Shown: positions 10,540-19,148 of the stretch, piece after piece
Numbering within the stretch: the first letter of the stretch is position 1
How the letters are laid out: the number at the start of each line of letters is the position of its first letter
From: Pseudomonadota bacterium
GTDB lineage: Bacteria > Desulfobacterota > Desulfovibrionia > Desulfovibrionales > Desulfomicrobiaceae
Direction: 5' to 3'
Assembly: GCA_018902545.1 (NCBI GenBank)
Contig: JAHIQM010000013.1
Span: 1-64,000, forward strand
DNA length: 64,000 nt
Made by a program: the position numbers and the translations under genes
Notes under the pieces: generated by a model
What the model was told of the DNA's origin: nothing
The model's database searches: none
Seen by the model: the letters and a program-made list of their open reading frames with translations, nothing else

Positions 10540-10783
10540 ACTTCCTCCTGCTCCTGTTCGTGTACAGTGGAACCGTTTGCCTTGCCTGAACACCGTCAGG
10601 TCCAACAGGCGCTAACATTTATGTATGTAGGTTGCCTATTACAAAACTCCGAAAAGGGGCAGTAAAAGTTGTAACAGGATTGAAACCTGTGTATCTGCAT
10701 CATCCGTGAGCGGCGGCCGGAGACTGAATTCGGCAATCGCCCTGATTTTGGATGAACTTCAATAATTTTAAAGGGATGAAAGA

Positions 10784-11467
10784 ATGGCGCAACAACGGAT
10801 TCTCATAATTGATGACGACCCGGACATTGTTAAAACCGTGTCCGCCAATCTTGAACTGGATGGTTTTTCCGTGATCAGCGCCGGGTGCGGAAACGATGGG
10901 CTCACCGCCGTGCAGAAACATGCGCCTGATCTCGTGCTCTTGGACCTGAACCTGCCGGACATCGATGGGATCAAGGTCTGCCAGATTTTGCGCCGGGACA
11001 ATGACGTGCCGGTGATCATGCTTTCGGCCCGCGACACGGTGACCGACAAGCTTCTGGGTCTCGAGTGCGGGGCCGACGACTACCTCGTCAAACCTTTCAA
11101 TGCGTTGGAGCTTTCAGCCAGGATACGAACCGTGCTGCGCAGGGTCACGCGCAGCAAACCGGTCAATGGGCGCGGCAGCGTTGTTCTCGATTATCGGACC
11201 CATCAGGTTACGGTTCTCGGACGCGAGGTCGGGCTGACTCGAACCGAATTCTCATTGCTTGAACTTTTCGTCTCTCATGCCGGAGAGACCCTGTCCCGGG
11301 ATTTCATCCAAGCCCAAAACTGGGGAGAGTCCCAACTCTACACCCACAGCCGGGCCGTTGACGTGCACGTGCAGCGTCTGCGCAAGAAGATCGAGCTGAG
11401 CCCGCAGGCACCCCGTTTCATCCTGACCGTGCCCGGTGTAGGCTACAGGTTTGATCTCAATCCATGA
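10784..11467 (+). CDS. OmpR/PhoB-family response regulator
   Basis: A 227-residue DNA-binding response regulator. The receiver (1-120) has IIDDDPD, phospho-acceptor Asp in LLDLNLPDIDG and the Lys in YLVKPF. The winged-helix effector (130-225) ends GVGYRFDL as in the PhoB family. It is divergent from nrfHA across a 244-base region, so it may control nitrite reduction (inference). No kinase is directly adjacent; the heme-binding histidine kinase at 12182-13792 is the nearest candidate partner. The upstream gap contains a short inverted repeat ACAGG-N7-CCTGT around 10674-10690. Confidence 0.92.
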   Translation: MAQQRILIIDDDPDIVKTVSANLELDGFSVISAGCGNDGLTAVQKHAPDLVLLDLNLPDIDGIKVCQILRRDNDVPVIMLSARDTVTDKLLGLECGADDYLVKPFNALELSARIRTVLRRVTRSKPVNGRGSVVLDYRTHQVTVLGREVGLTRTEFSLLELFVSHAGETLSRDFIQAQNWGESQLYTHSRAVDVHVQRLRKKIELSPQAPRFILTVPGVGYRFDLNP

Positions 11468-11562
11468 CTGCGGGCTGACGCTGATTTCGATCCCTGTCTG
11501 CAAAACAATGTCTTTTATGGGGTTCGGGCGTAAGAACGGGCCCTTTTTCAGGAATTTTGGAC

Positions 11563-11587
11563 AAAAAAAAGCCCGTCAGAGACGGGC
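11563..11587 (-). terminator. Terminator of the RRM protein gene
   Basis: Perfect stem GCCCGTC/GACGGGC (11571-11587) with a 3-base loop. On the minus strand it runs straight into eight T residues. It lies 24 bases after the stop of the RNA-binding protein gene and could also slow transcripts from the response regulator on the other strand. Confidence 0.9.
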
Positions 11588-11611
11588 TTCATTGAGATCG
11601 TAGTGTCCAGC

Positions 11612-11875
11612 TTAGTAGCGGGGACGGCTCTCACGGGGCTGAGCTTCGTTGACCTTCAGGTTGCGGCCCTGGCAGTCGGTTCCGTTCAGCGCCTGAATGG
11701 ACTTGCGGGCGCCTTCGTCGTCCATTTCCACGAATCCAAAGCCACGGGAGCGGCCGGTTTCGCGATCTTCAATTACGTGGGCCGAGCTGACCTGACCGTA
11801 CTGAGAAAACATGGCATGCAGATCTGCATCAGTGGTCGACCAGGACAAATTTCCAACATAGATGTTCTTAGACAA
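11612..11875 (-). CDS. RRM-domain RNA-binding protein
   Basis: An 87-residue single RNA recognition motif protein. RNP2 is NIYVGNLSW and RNP1 is RGFGFVEM; a short Arg/Pro-rich tail follows. Such small RRM proteins in bacteria are linked to cold and RNA chaperoning. The start is placed at a TTG (11873-11875), because the homologous domain begins exactly there and GGAG sits 8 bases upstream; an in-frame ATG far upstream would add an unrelated 46 residues. Its long leader and strong terminator suggest a monocistronic, post-transcriptionally regulated gene. Confidence 0.9.
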   Translation of the reverse strand: MSKNIYVGNLSWSTTDADLHAMFSQYGQVSSAHVIEDRETGRSRGFGFVEMDDEGARKSIQALNGTDCQGRNLKVNEAQPRESRPRY

Positions 11876-12181
11876 GACAGTAACTCCAAAGAAAAAAAAG
11901 TAAAAAGAAAAACTTTGCTCCTGCGGGAAACAGCTACCCACAGGCTTGCGAAATAATGAAGTAGGATCCAAGAGTGAATTCAAGCTTTCATTTTCGCCAA
12001 AGTCAGTAGTCACTAGGTGGGGCTGGACTTGGTGTCAACGTTTATTATTTTTATCTTGTCACGAAAACACTGCTTTTTGTTGGAAATTGTATCTAATGGG
12101 CTTGAATAGATAACCTAATTATTTTTTAAGTATTTTTAAAATTTCAGTATGCCGGACTGCCGGCACTGCGCGTTCCTGTTC
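11876..12181 (-). other. Long AT-rich 5' leader and promoter region of the RRM gene
   Basis: About 300 bases without a gene between the RRM start and the end of the sensor kinase gene. It is clearly more AT-rich than its surroundings and includes a pyrimidine-rich stretch just before the ribosome site on the minus strand. With the promoter proposed at 12010-12038, the leader would be about 130 bases long, as is common for cold-responsive RNA-binding protein genes (inference). Confidence 0.5.
12010..12038 (-). promoter_or_regulatory. Candidate sigma70 promoter of the RRM gene
   Basis: On the minus strand a consensus -35 TTGACA (12033-12038) is followed by a 17-base spacer and TAGTGA (12010-12015). 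The -35 is perfect and the -10 is weak. Confidence 0.45.
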
Positions 12182-13792
12182 TTAATCAGCCGTTTTCTTT
12201 TCCGGCAGCGCGAAAGTGAAGACGCTTCCTCCTTCGGGGTTGTCCTCGACCCAGATCCTTCCTCCGTGGCCACGCACGATCTGGTTGCAGATGGCCAGGC
12301 CAAGCCCCGTGCCTCCGGGTTTGTCCGCGCGTCCCGAAGAAGGTGCGGTGTGGAATTTCTTGAAGATCGCCTCCCTGTCGCCTGCGGGGATACCGGGACC
12401 CTGATCCCGGACCTGTACTTGAATCTCCCCGTTTCCGCGCAGGACGGCGAAGCTGACCAGTCCACCTTTGGGCGAATACTTGATGGCGTTGTCCGTCAGG
12501 TTGACGATGACCTGCTCGATGCGCTCCACATCGATATCGGCTTTCATGGGGCCGGGGGGGAGGAAGTGCAGTCGCAGTTCGTGCTCTTCCGCCAGCGGGG
12601 CCATGATCTCCACAATTTCCCCCACAAGTTCGGACAGGTCCGCTGGGGCGAAGTTCCACCGGACCTTGTCCGCCTCGATGCGCGTGATGTCGAAGATGTC
12701 TGTGACCAGGTGCACCAGGCGGCGCAGGTTCTTGTCCATGATGTGCAGGTAGTCCTGCCTGTCGGAGACCGTCTCCGTGCGCCGAAGGTAGTCCAGTCCG
12801 CCGCGGATGGAGGTCAGGGGGGAGCGCAGTTCGTGCGACATGGTGGCCAGAAAGTCACTCTTCAGGCGGTCCAGGGTCTTGAGCTCCTCATTGGCCAGGG
12901 CCAGTTCGCTGGTGGCGCTCTGCACTTCTTCCTCCAGGCGGTTGCGCCCTTCCTCCAGCTTGCTGCTCATGGTGCCGAGGGCCTGCCCGACCCGGTCCAT
13001 TTCCACGCTGCTGCCGATGCGGATCGGTCCCGGGAATTGCCCCTTGCTGATGCCGTCGGCCACGGACTCAAGGGTGCCGAGGGGCTTTAGCACCAAATGG
13101 CGGACCAGGAAATACAGGGTCAGTACCGTGAGGATGATGAGCGCCGAAGCCGAGGTGAAGAGCTGCATCCTGCTGCTTTTCAAGGAATCGAGCACGTGCT
13201 GCACGGGTAGATGGATGCTCAGGCAGCCGCTGACGGTGCCGCTGGTGTAGTTCTTGTGGCAGGACAGACAGGTCTCATCGACGTAGAGGGGCGCCGAATA
13301 CTGGAACACCGCTTCCCCGTCGTGATCGGCGAGCGCATAATATTCGGCTCTGCCGTCCTGGGAAAAACTGTTGATGGCCGCCAGTTCAAACTCGTTGGGC
13401 CTGTTTTCGGGGTTCATGGGCGCGATGCCCGCCAGTCGGAAGCGGTACAGGTTCTGGCGGTAGGAGTAGAGGGAGAGCTGCTTGGTGACCATGGACGGGG
13501 TGAAACGCTGCATGATGCCGCGTTCCGTGGGCAGCAGATCGGAGTAGAATCCTCCGCCTCCCTGCGCCCCGGGAGTGTCCGTGCGCAGGTAGATGCCCTG
13601 GCTGTCGGAGACCCACTGCCGGGTCAGGATGATCTGCCGGGTCAGGAGCCGCGCCTGATTGACTACCTGGGTCCAGGCCTGCCGCTCTTCGGATACGCCC
13701 TGCCACAGAAAGATGATGCCCAAGAGAGGCACGACGATACAAATGATGGCCGACACGAACTTGAACTGCAGCGAACCCCTCAAACCGCGCAT
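12182..13792 (-). CDS. Membrane sensor histidine kinase with periplasmic heme-binding (DUF3365-like) domain
   Basis: A 536-residue two-component kinase. Helix 1 is at about 12-32 and helix 2 at about 211-232. Between them is a periplasmic domain of the DUF3365/Tll0287 type holding one c-type heme site, CLSCHK (175-179). A HAMP-like linker and coiled coil follow, then HisKA with MSHELRSPLTSI (His320), N box NLTDNAIKYS (431-440), G1 DQGPGIP and G2 GTGLGLAI. The heme implies sensing of redox state or a small ligand. A good ribosome site (GGGAGGAC) supports the start. The partner could be the OmpR-type regulator at 10784, separated by the RRM gene. A terminator-like hairpin precedes it. Confidence 0.92.
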   Translation of the reverse strand: MRGLRGSLQFKFVSAIICIVVPLLGIIFLWQGVSEERQAWTQVVNQARLLTRQIILTRQWVSDSQGIYLRTDTPGAQGGGGFYSDLLPTERGIMQRFTPSMVTKQLSLYSYRQNLYRFRLAGIAPMNPENRPNEFELAAINSFSQDGRAEYYALADHDGEAVFQYSAPLYVDETCLSCHKNYTSGTVSGCLSIHLPVQHVLDSLKSSRMQLFTSASALIILTVLTLYFLVRHLVLKPLGTLESVADGISKGQFPGPIRIGSSVEMDRVGQALGTMSSKLEEGRNRLEEEVQSATSELALANEELKTLDRLKSDFLATMSHELRSPLTSIRGGLDYLRRTETVSDRQDYLHIMDKNLRRLVHLVTDIFDITRIEADKVRWNFAPADLSELVGEIVEIMAPLAEEHELRLHFLPPGPMKADIDVERIEQVIVNLTDNAIKYSPKGGLVSFAVLRGNGEIQVQVRDQGPGIPAGDREAIFKKFHTAPSSGRADKPGGTGLGLAICNQIVRGHGGRIWVEDNPEGGSVFTFALPEKKTAD

Positions 13793-13848
13793 GGTTTGTC
13801 CTCCCTGTCGGAAGATGAGCCCAGATGCATGTCCGCGTCAACATTTTC

Positions 13849-13882
13849 CACGATTCCCACCAGGTCCCTGGCGGGAATCGTG
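13849..13882. terminator. Hairpin between the TauE and sensor kinase genes
   Basis: Stem CACGATTCCC-CCAG pairs with CTGG-GGGAATCGTG (13849-13882) around a short loop. The T-rich flank (TTTGTTTTT) is on the plus-strand side, while the genes on both sides are on the minus strand, so its terminator role is uncertain. It may be a processing or attenuation hairpin. Confidence 0.5.
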
Positions 13883-13894
13883 ATTTGTTTTTGC

Positions 13895-14842
13895 CTAGAA
13901 AAGGAAACCGATGACGTAGCGCCCGCCTGTGAAAGTCAAAATGAAGGCGAGAATCCACTTGATGACTTTGGCCGGGACGAATTTTTGCATCCGTGCCCCG
14001 GCATACATGCCGATCATGCCTCCAACGCCCATGAGCACGCCCAGCAACCAGTCCGGGGCCACCGACATGCTGGGATACCAGGGAGCAAGGAATTGATAGA
14101 ATCCCGCAGCCACCACAGAGGTCAGGAATGTGCCCATCAGGCACGCCCCCGCGATGGTGTAGACCGGAAGGTGAAACACGGCCACAAAGAAGGGCGCGAT
14201 GATCGCTCCGCCGCCGATTCCGTACATGCCTCCCACCACGCCGACGATGGCGCTCAGCCAGAAGATTCCCATGGTCGGAGCGGTGATGACCTCACCGTAA
14301 AATGAGTATTCGATCTTTGTCAGTCCGAAATGGTTGATCGCGATCCTGGGCAGCTGTTCCCGGGAATCGGCTTCTTTTTTGCGGAATCGGGCGACCAGTT
14401 CCTGGAAGCGTTTTTCCGATGCGGCCTTGTCCGTACCCGGGACAGGCTTTGCAAGCAGTGAGCGGACCATAAGGAAGCCGATGTAGAGCAGGACCAGGCC
14501 GGCAAAGGCCTTGAAATGGCCCGGGTCCGGGAGATAGCGCACGCGCAGGAGTACGCCGATGATCACTCCCGGCACGGTCCCGGCGATGACCACCCATGTC
14601 AGCGGCCAGACCATCCGGCCTTCACGGATGAAGCGACAGACCCCGCTGGGGATGGCGACGATGTTGAAGAGGTGGTTGGTGGCACTCACGGCGGGCGTCG
14701 TGAAGCCGAGGACGCTCATCTGGAAGGGCAGCAGCAGGTTGGCTCCCGACACGCCGCCCATGGAGCAGACAAAGGCCACAAGGAACCCGGCGGCAAAGGG
14801 TATCCAGGGGGCGACTTCAATTCCGGCGACTGGAAAGAGCAT
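13895..14842 (-). CDS. TauE/SafE-family membrane anion exporter
   Basis: A 315-residue polytopic membrane protein (about eight helices) of the TauE/SafE (DUF81) family, which export sulfite or organosulfonates. N-terminal FLVAFVCSMGGVSGANLLLPF and second-half GIGGGAIIAPFF are the two repeated GG-containing helices of the family. The start was moved to the ATG at 14842, because AAGGAG lies 7 bases upstream. A hydrophilic cytosolic loop of about 50 residues lies in the middle. Sulfite or another sulfur anion is the plausible substrate, but specificity cannot be read from the sequence. Confidence 0.85.
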   Translation of the reverse strand: MLFPVAGIEVAPWIPFAAGFLVAFVCSMGGVSGANLLLPFQMSVLGFTTPAVSATNHLFNIVAIPSGVCRFIREGRMVWPLTWVVIAGTVPGVIIGVLLRVRYLPDPGHFKAFAGLVLLYIGFLMVRSLLAKPVPGTDKAASEKRFQELVARFRKKEADSREQLPRIAINHFGLTKIEYSFYGEVITAPTMGIFWLSAIVGVVGGMYGIGGGAIIAPFFVAVFHLPVYTIAGACLMGTFLTSVVAAGFYQFLAPWYPSMSVAPDWLLGVLMGVGGMIGMYAGARMQKFVPAKVIKWILAFILTFTGGRYVIGFLF

Positions 14843-15144
14843 GGGGGGACTCCTTATGGTTGAAGTTGGCGGTTTCGTGCGCCGGTCAGGCTCCTGCGAT
14901 GGTGCCGACTGCCAAGGTTTTAATGACACGAAAAATAGTATTTACATGTCAGTAATTACGTGTCCCGCCTTGCCGCGTCAATAAACTTCTCGGCTAGACT
15001 TCGCCATGTCCCTGTTTTACCTTAAAAACGAGTTATCCTCTCTTCCTGTTGCCCGAATTCTGGATTGCGTATGAGGCAAGGAATTTTCGTGCGGAACAGT
15101 TTTGTGTTTTATTCATCCGATATTACAGATTTTTTGAGGATCGC
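14843..15144. other. Divergent promoter region between tauE-like and kef-like genes
   Basis: About 300 bases, AT-rich in the middle (around 14920-14960). It includes a pair of inverted TGACACG/CGTGTC blocks (about 14925-14961) that could be an operator. No gene or terminator was recognised. Promoters of both flanking genes must lie here. Confidence 0.4.
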
Positions 15145-17145
15145 ATGAGCGTCGAAATACCCATATTGACCGATGTGGTGATGATTTTCGGGCTGTCCTG
15201 TGCTGTAATCGTCGCCAGCCACCGCTTGCGCATTCCTCCCGTGATCGGGTTTCTCCTGACCGGCGTGCTGGCGGGGCCGCATGGGCTTGGACTTGTCGAT
15301 GATCCTCACCAGGTCGAGATATTCGCCGAGATAGGGGTGATTCTGCTCCTTTTCGTCATCGGCATGGAGCTGTCCCTGGGTGAACTGCAACGGCTCAAGA
15401 AACCGGTTTTTGTGGGCGGGGCGGCGCAGGTTCTTTTGACCATCGCCGTGCTGGAATTGCCTTTCGTGCTTTTTGGCGTGGGCCTGGGCAAGGCGTTGTT
15501 CATAGGCTTCCTGGGCGCCCTTTCGAGCACGGCCATCGTGCTCAAGCTGCTGGGAGAAAAGGCGCAGCTGGGAGCCCCGCACGGCCGGATCTCCCTGGGC
15601 ATGCTCATTTTCCAGGACGTGGCCGTGGTGCCCATGATGCTGCTCATCCCGCTGCTCGCCGGCACGGCGGACAATCCCTGGTTTTCCCTCGGAGGGTTGC
15701 TGGTCAAGGCCGCTGTGGTTGGCGTGGTGCTGCTGGTGCTGGCCAGGAAGGTCATCCCTCGGGTGCTGGAGGCGGTCATCCGCACGCGCAGCCGCGAGCT
15801 TTTTCTCATGACCACGCTTGGCCTGTGCTTCGCCATCGCCCTTTTGACCTCCAGCGTGGGCCTGTCCCTGTCTCTGGGCGCTTTTTTGGCCGGGCTGATC
15901 ATGAGCGAGTCCGAATACAGCCATTCCGCGCTGGAAGGGGTGCTGCCCTTTCGCGACGTGTTCACGAGCATCTTCTTCGTGTCCATCGGCATGCTCCTCA
16001 ATCCAGCCTTTGTGATCACGCATCTGCCCCAGGTCCTCGGTTTGGCCGGAGCCATCCTGGTGCTCAAGACAGCCTTGGCCGCCGTGGCCGGGAGGCTGCT
16101 CGGGTATCCCTGGCACGTGGCCATTCTCGGAGGGCTGTGCCTGTGCCAGATCGGCGAGTTTTCCTTTGTGCTGGCGGGCGTGGGCATGAGCAATAATCTC
16201 CTAACACCCATGGAATACCAATATTTTCTGGCCGTGGCCATTATGACAATGGCCGTGACGCCTTTTCTCATCGCCGCCGTTCCGGCTATATCCGGGCGGC
16301 TGCTGAAACTCATGCCTCCGGGTTTGCAAACCGCCCTCCTCAAGGAGGAGCATTCGGACCAGCGCGACCACCTCATCATCGCGGGTTTTGGCCTCGGCGG
16401 ACGCCATCTGGCAAGGGCGGCCAAGGCGGCGGGCATCAACTACGTCATCCTGGAGATGAACCCGGACACGGTGCGACGGGAAAGGACCAAGGGAGAGCCC
16501 ATCATGTACGGCGACGCCTCCCAGGGCGCGGTGCTGGAGCACATCAATGTTTCCAAAGCCCGCATCCTGGCCGTGGTCATCTCCGACCCGGCCGCCATCG
16601 GCCGCATCGTGGCCACGGCCCGGGCCCACAACCCGGCCCTGCACATCGTGGTGCGCACCCGCTTTGTCAGCGAAATCGAGCCGCTCATGCAACTCGGTGC
16701 GCAGGAGGTCGTGGCGGAGGAATATGAAACCTCCGTGGAGATGTTCATCCGCGTGCTGTCCACCTATCTGGTGCCCAAGGGGGATATCGAGCGCTTTGTG
16801 CGCGAGATCAGGGCCGAAGGTTACGGCATGCTCAGGCGTGCCATGCTCAACACCGCCGACGTCTGCAGCCTGGGGGGAACCTGCTCGTCCTTTGGTGCGA
16901 CGGTGCTCACGGTTGTTCCGGGTGCCTACGTGGAGGGCAAAAGTCTCGTGGAATCGAGGTTGCGCAAGGAACACGGTCTGACCGTGGTGGCTGTGCAACG
17001 CGACGATAAGGCCCAAATCAACCCCGACCCCAGCCTCGTGTTCATGGCTGGGGATCGGGTGCACGTTTTCGGGGAGCAGGAACTGATCTCGGAAAAGGCC
17101 GGACTTTTTATCGGCCAGGGTGATCAAAGGAGCCAGCCAGACTGA
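15145..17145 (+). CDS. Kef-type monovalent cation:proton antiporter with TrkA domains
   Basis: A 666-residue CPA2-family transporter. About twelve membrane helices (1-385) include GALSSTAIVLKLL and GAFLAGLIMSES typical of the family. A TrkA-N (RCK) Rossmann domain follows, with IAGFGLGGRHLARAAK (about 410), and then a TrkA-C domain at the end. It probably exports K+ or Na+ in exchange for protons under nucleotide control. The ATG at 15145 begins the first helix and follows GAGG; an upstream in-frame ATG would add 32 non-membrane residues. It resembles YbaL/KefB, but the subtype cannot be fixed. Confidence 0.9.
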   Translation: MSVEIPILTDVVMIFGLSCAVIVASHRLRIPPVIGFLLTGVLAGPHGLGLVDDPHQVEIFAEIGVILLLFVIGMELSLGELQRLKKPVFVGGAAQVLLTIAVLELPFVLFGVGLGKALFIGFLGALSSTAIVLKLLGEKAQLGAPHGRISLGMLIFQDVAVVPMMLLIPLLAGTADNPWFSLGGLLVKAAVVGVVLLVLARKVIPRVLEAVIRTRSRELFLMTTLGLCFAIALLTSSVGLSLSLGAFLAGLIMSESEYSHSALEGVLPFRDVFTSIFFVSIGMLLNPAFVITHLPQVLGLAGAILVLKTALAAVAGRLLGYPWHVAILGGLCLCQIGEFSFVLAGVGMSNNLLTPMEYQYFLAVAIMTMAVTPFLIAAVPAISGRLLKLMPPGLQTALLKEEHSDQRDHLIIAGFGLGGRHLARAAKAAGINYVILEMNPDTVRRERTKGEPIMYGDASQGAVLEHINVSKARILAVVISDPAAIGRIVATARAHNPALHIVVRTRFVSEIEPLMQLGAQEVVAEEYETSVEMFIRVLSTYLVPKGDIERFVREIRAEGYGMLRRAMLNTADVCSLGGTCSSFGATVLTVVPGAYVEGKSLVESRLRKEHGLTVVAVQRDDKAQINPDPSLVFMAGDRVHVFGEQELISEKAGLFIGQGDQRSQPD

Positions 17146-17242
17146 GAAACGTTGCGCCAGGGCCTTTGTTTCCATATCAGGAAGGTCTGTTTTCCAACCA
17201 CGCCACGCGCCTGCGGCGCGTACAACCTGATCGAGTTGTGCC

Positions 17243-17938
17243 ATGAACAAGGAAGTCGTCCATCTGCTGCGCGAGGTCGCCCTGGGCATCCTGCCCATCA
17301 GTCTGGTCGTCTGCCTCCTGCAAGTGACCCTTTTGCACATGCCGTGGGATGTTTTTGTCCGCTTTGCCCTGGGTGCGCTCTTTGTGGGCGGCGGCCTGTT
17401 TTTCTTTCTTCTGGGGGTCAGGACGGGGCTGCTGCCCATGGGCGAAATGATCGGCGCGGAGCTGCCCAAGAGCGGTTCCGTGAAATACCTTGTGTTCATG
17501 TCCTTTGTGCTGGGCACGGCCATCACGGTGGCTGAGCCGGATGTGCGCGTGCTGGCGCATCAGATCGATTTCGTTTCCGCCGGACTGGTTTCGCGCAATA
17601 TCCTCATTTTCGTGGTCGCCCTGAGCGTCGGGGTCTGCGTGGGCGGTGCGGTGCTGCGCATCGTGCTGGGCGTGCCCATCGTCAAGGTGCTGGTGGCCGG
17701 GTATGCCGTCATTCTGATCCTGTCCTTCTTCACCCCGGAGAGTTTTCTGCCCATCGCCTACGATGCCGGAGGCGTGACCACCGGGCCGGTGACGGTGCCA
17801 TTTATCATCGCCCTGGGACTTGGGACAGTAGGTGTGTTGCGCGGGAGAAATTCCTTCAGCGACGGCTTCGGCCTCGTGGGCCTGGCTTCCATCGGTCCCG
17901 TCATCGGGGTCATGATCCTGGGGATGATCTACGGATGA
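17243..17938 (+). CDS. DUF1538 membrane protein, first copy
   Basis: A 231-residue polytopic membrane protein of family DUF1538, function unknown. Signature stretches are GVRTGLLPMGEMIG, TVAEPDVRVLA and DAGGVTTGPVTVPF; the last resembles a pore-lining or ion-binding re-entrant loop. It forms a module with a second DUF1538 gene (ATGA overlap) and a PII-like gene. The three-gene arrangement suggests a transporter made of two homologous halves and gated by a PII-like protein (inference). Confidence 0.85.
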   Translation: MNKEVVHLLREVALGILPISLVVCLLQVTLLHMPWDVFVRFALGALFVGGGLFFFLLGVRTGLLPMGEMIGAELPKSGSVKYLVFMSFVLGTAITVAEPDVRVLAHQIDFVSAGLVSRNILIFVVALSVGVCVGGAVLRIVLGVPIVKVLVAGYAVILILSFFTPESFLPIAYDAGGVTTGPVTVPFIIALGLGTVGVLRGRNSFSDGFGLVGLASIGPVIGVMILGMIYG

Positions 17939-18663
17939 ACATACTCTGGGATTTTCTGGACTTCAGGCATGTGGCCCTTGAGCTGCTCATGGCCTTTGCT
18001 CCTCTGGTGCTCTTTTTCGCCTACATGCAGCACCGCTCGCTGCGCCTGCCCCGGTCCTACGCGCTGCGGCTGATGAAAGGGGTGGCCTTGTCCTATCTTG
18101 GGCTGGTCCTGTTTCTGCAGGGCGTGACCCAGGGATTCCTGCCGGCGGGCACCGAGATTGGCCTCATCATTGGCGGGGCTCCCTGGCGCTGGGCGCTGGT
18201 TCCGCTGGGCTTCTTTTTCGGCCTTGCGGCCACGGCGGCGGAACCGGCCGTGCGCGTCCTGGCCATCGAGATGGAAAAGGCGTCGGGCGGGTCGGTCAGC
18301 CAGAAACCTGTGCTGGTGACCCTTTCCCTTGGTGTGGGAGTTTTCGTGGCCCTGGCCATGTTCAAGCTCCTGGCCGGGATTTCCATTATCTGGTTCGTTG
18401 TGCCAGGATACCTCCTGGCCTTGATCATGACCCGTTTTTCCACGCCGTCTTTCATTTCCGCGGCGTTTGACGCAGGCGGTGTGGCCACCGGCCCCATGAC
18501 CGTGACCTTTGTCATGGCCATCGCTCTTGGCGCAGCCGGAGCCCTGGAAGGCCGGGATGCGGTGGCCGACGGGTTCGGGCTCATCGCCCTGGTCGCCCTG
18601 GCCCCCATTCTTTCCGTGATGACCCTCGGGATTCTCTATTCCCGCAAAAGGAGCGGCGTATGA
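17935..18663 (+). CDS. DUF1538 membrane protein, second copy
   Basis: A 242-residue membrane protein homologous to its upstream neighbour: GVTQGFLPAGTEIG, TAAEPAVRVLA and DAGGVATGPMTVTF repeat the same landmarks. The two proteins likely form a heterodimer, comparable to DUF1538 proteins that carry both halves in one chain. It overlaps the preceding gene and the following PII-like gene by 4 bases each. Confidence 0.85.
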   Translation: MNILWDFLDFRHVALELLMAFAPLVLFFAYMQHRSLRLPRSYALRLMKGVALSYLGLVLFLQGVTQGFLPAGTEIGLIIGGAPWRWALVPLGFFFGLAATAAEPAVRVLAIEMEKASGGSVSQKPVLVTLSLGVGVFVALAMFKLLAGISIIWFVVPGYLLALIMTRFSTPSFISAAFDAGGVATGPMTVTFVMAIALGAAGALEGRDAVADGFGLIALVALAPILSVMTLGILYSRKRSGV

Positions 18664-18998
18664 ACGTACTGGAAAATTTCGATTGTATCGTGACCATCGT
18701 CAACAAAGGGCACAGCGAGCCCATCGTGGACGCCTCCCGCAAGGCCGGCGCCGAGGGGGGAACCATCATTTTCGGTCGGGGCACGGGCATCCGTGAGGTC
18801 AAATCCATTTTGGGCCTGGCCATCGACCCTGAGAAGGAGATTGTGCTGACCCTGGTCAAGTCCGAGATGAGCCTGCACGTTCTGCAGGCCATTGTTCATG
18901 CGGGCAACCTTGAGAAGCCGGGCACGGGCATCGCCTTTATCCTTCCGGTCAAGGGCGTGGCCGGAATCTGCCATCTGAACTGTCCGCCGTTCAAATGA
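18660..18998 (+). CDS. PII-like regulatory protein
   Basis: A 112-residue protein with a PII (GlnB-like) fold: the strand-helix pattern DCIVTIVNKGHSEPIVDASRKAGAEG, then GTGIREVK, and the B-loop-like region KPGTGIAFILPVKGVAGI. The T-loop is shortened and lacks the uridylylated Tyr of classical PII. It is therefore a PII-like signalling protein rather than GlnB/GlnK. It is co-translated with two DUF1538 membrane proteins and probably regulates them, much as SbtB or GlnK bind their transporters (inference). Confidence 0.85.
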   Translation: MNVLENFDCIVTIVNKGHSEPIVDASRKAGAEGGTIIFGRGTGIREVKSILGLAIDPEKEIVLTLVKSEMSLHVLQAIVHAGNLEKPGTGIAFILPVKGVAGICHLNCPPFK

Positions 18999-19087
18999 GC
19001 CGTGGCCGGGTCTGCGACGCAAAATTTAAATCCGATCGGAAGACCTGAGATTGAGGCCCCGGTTCGGGGTTCCGGGCTTTGACGCGG

Positions 19088-19123
19088 GAACGCGCCCTCT
19101 TCGTTTGCGAGGAGGGCGCGTTC
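19088..19123. terminator. Bidirectional terminator between convergent genes
   Basis: GAACGCGCCCTC (19088-19099) pairs with GAGGGCGCGTTC (19112-19123) around a 12-base loop. It lies between the plus-strand PII-like gene and the minus-strand DUF4139 gene. T-runs are weak on both sides, but the stem is long and GC-rich. Confidence 0.75.
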
Positions 19124-19148
19124 TGGTTTGAGGAGAGCGGCGGTGGGT

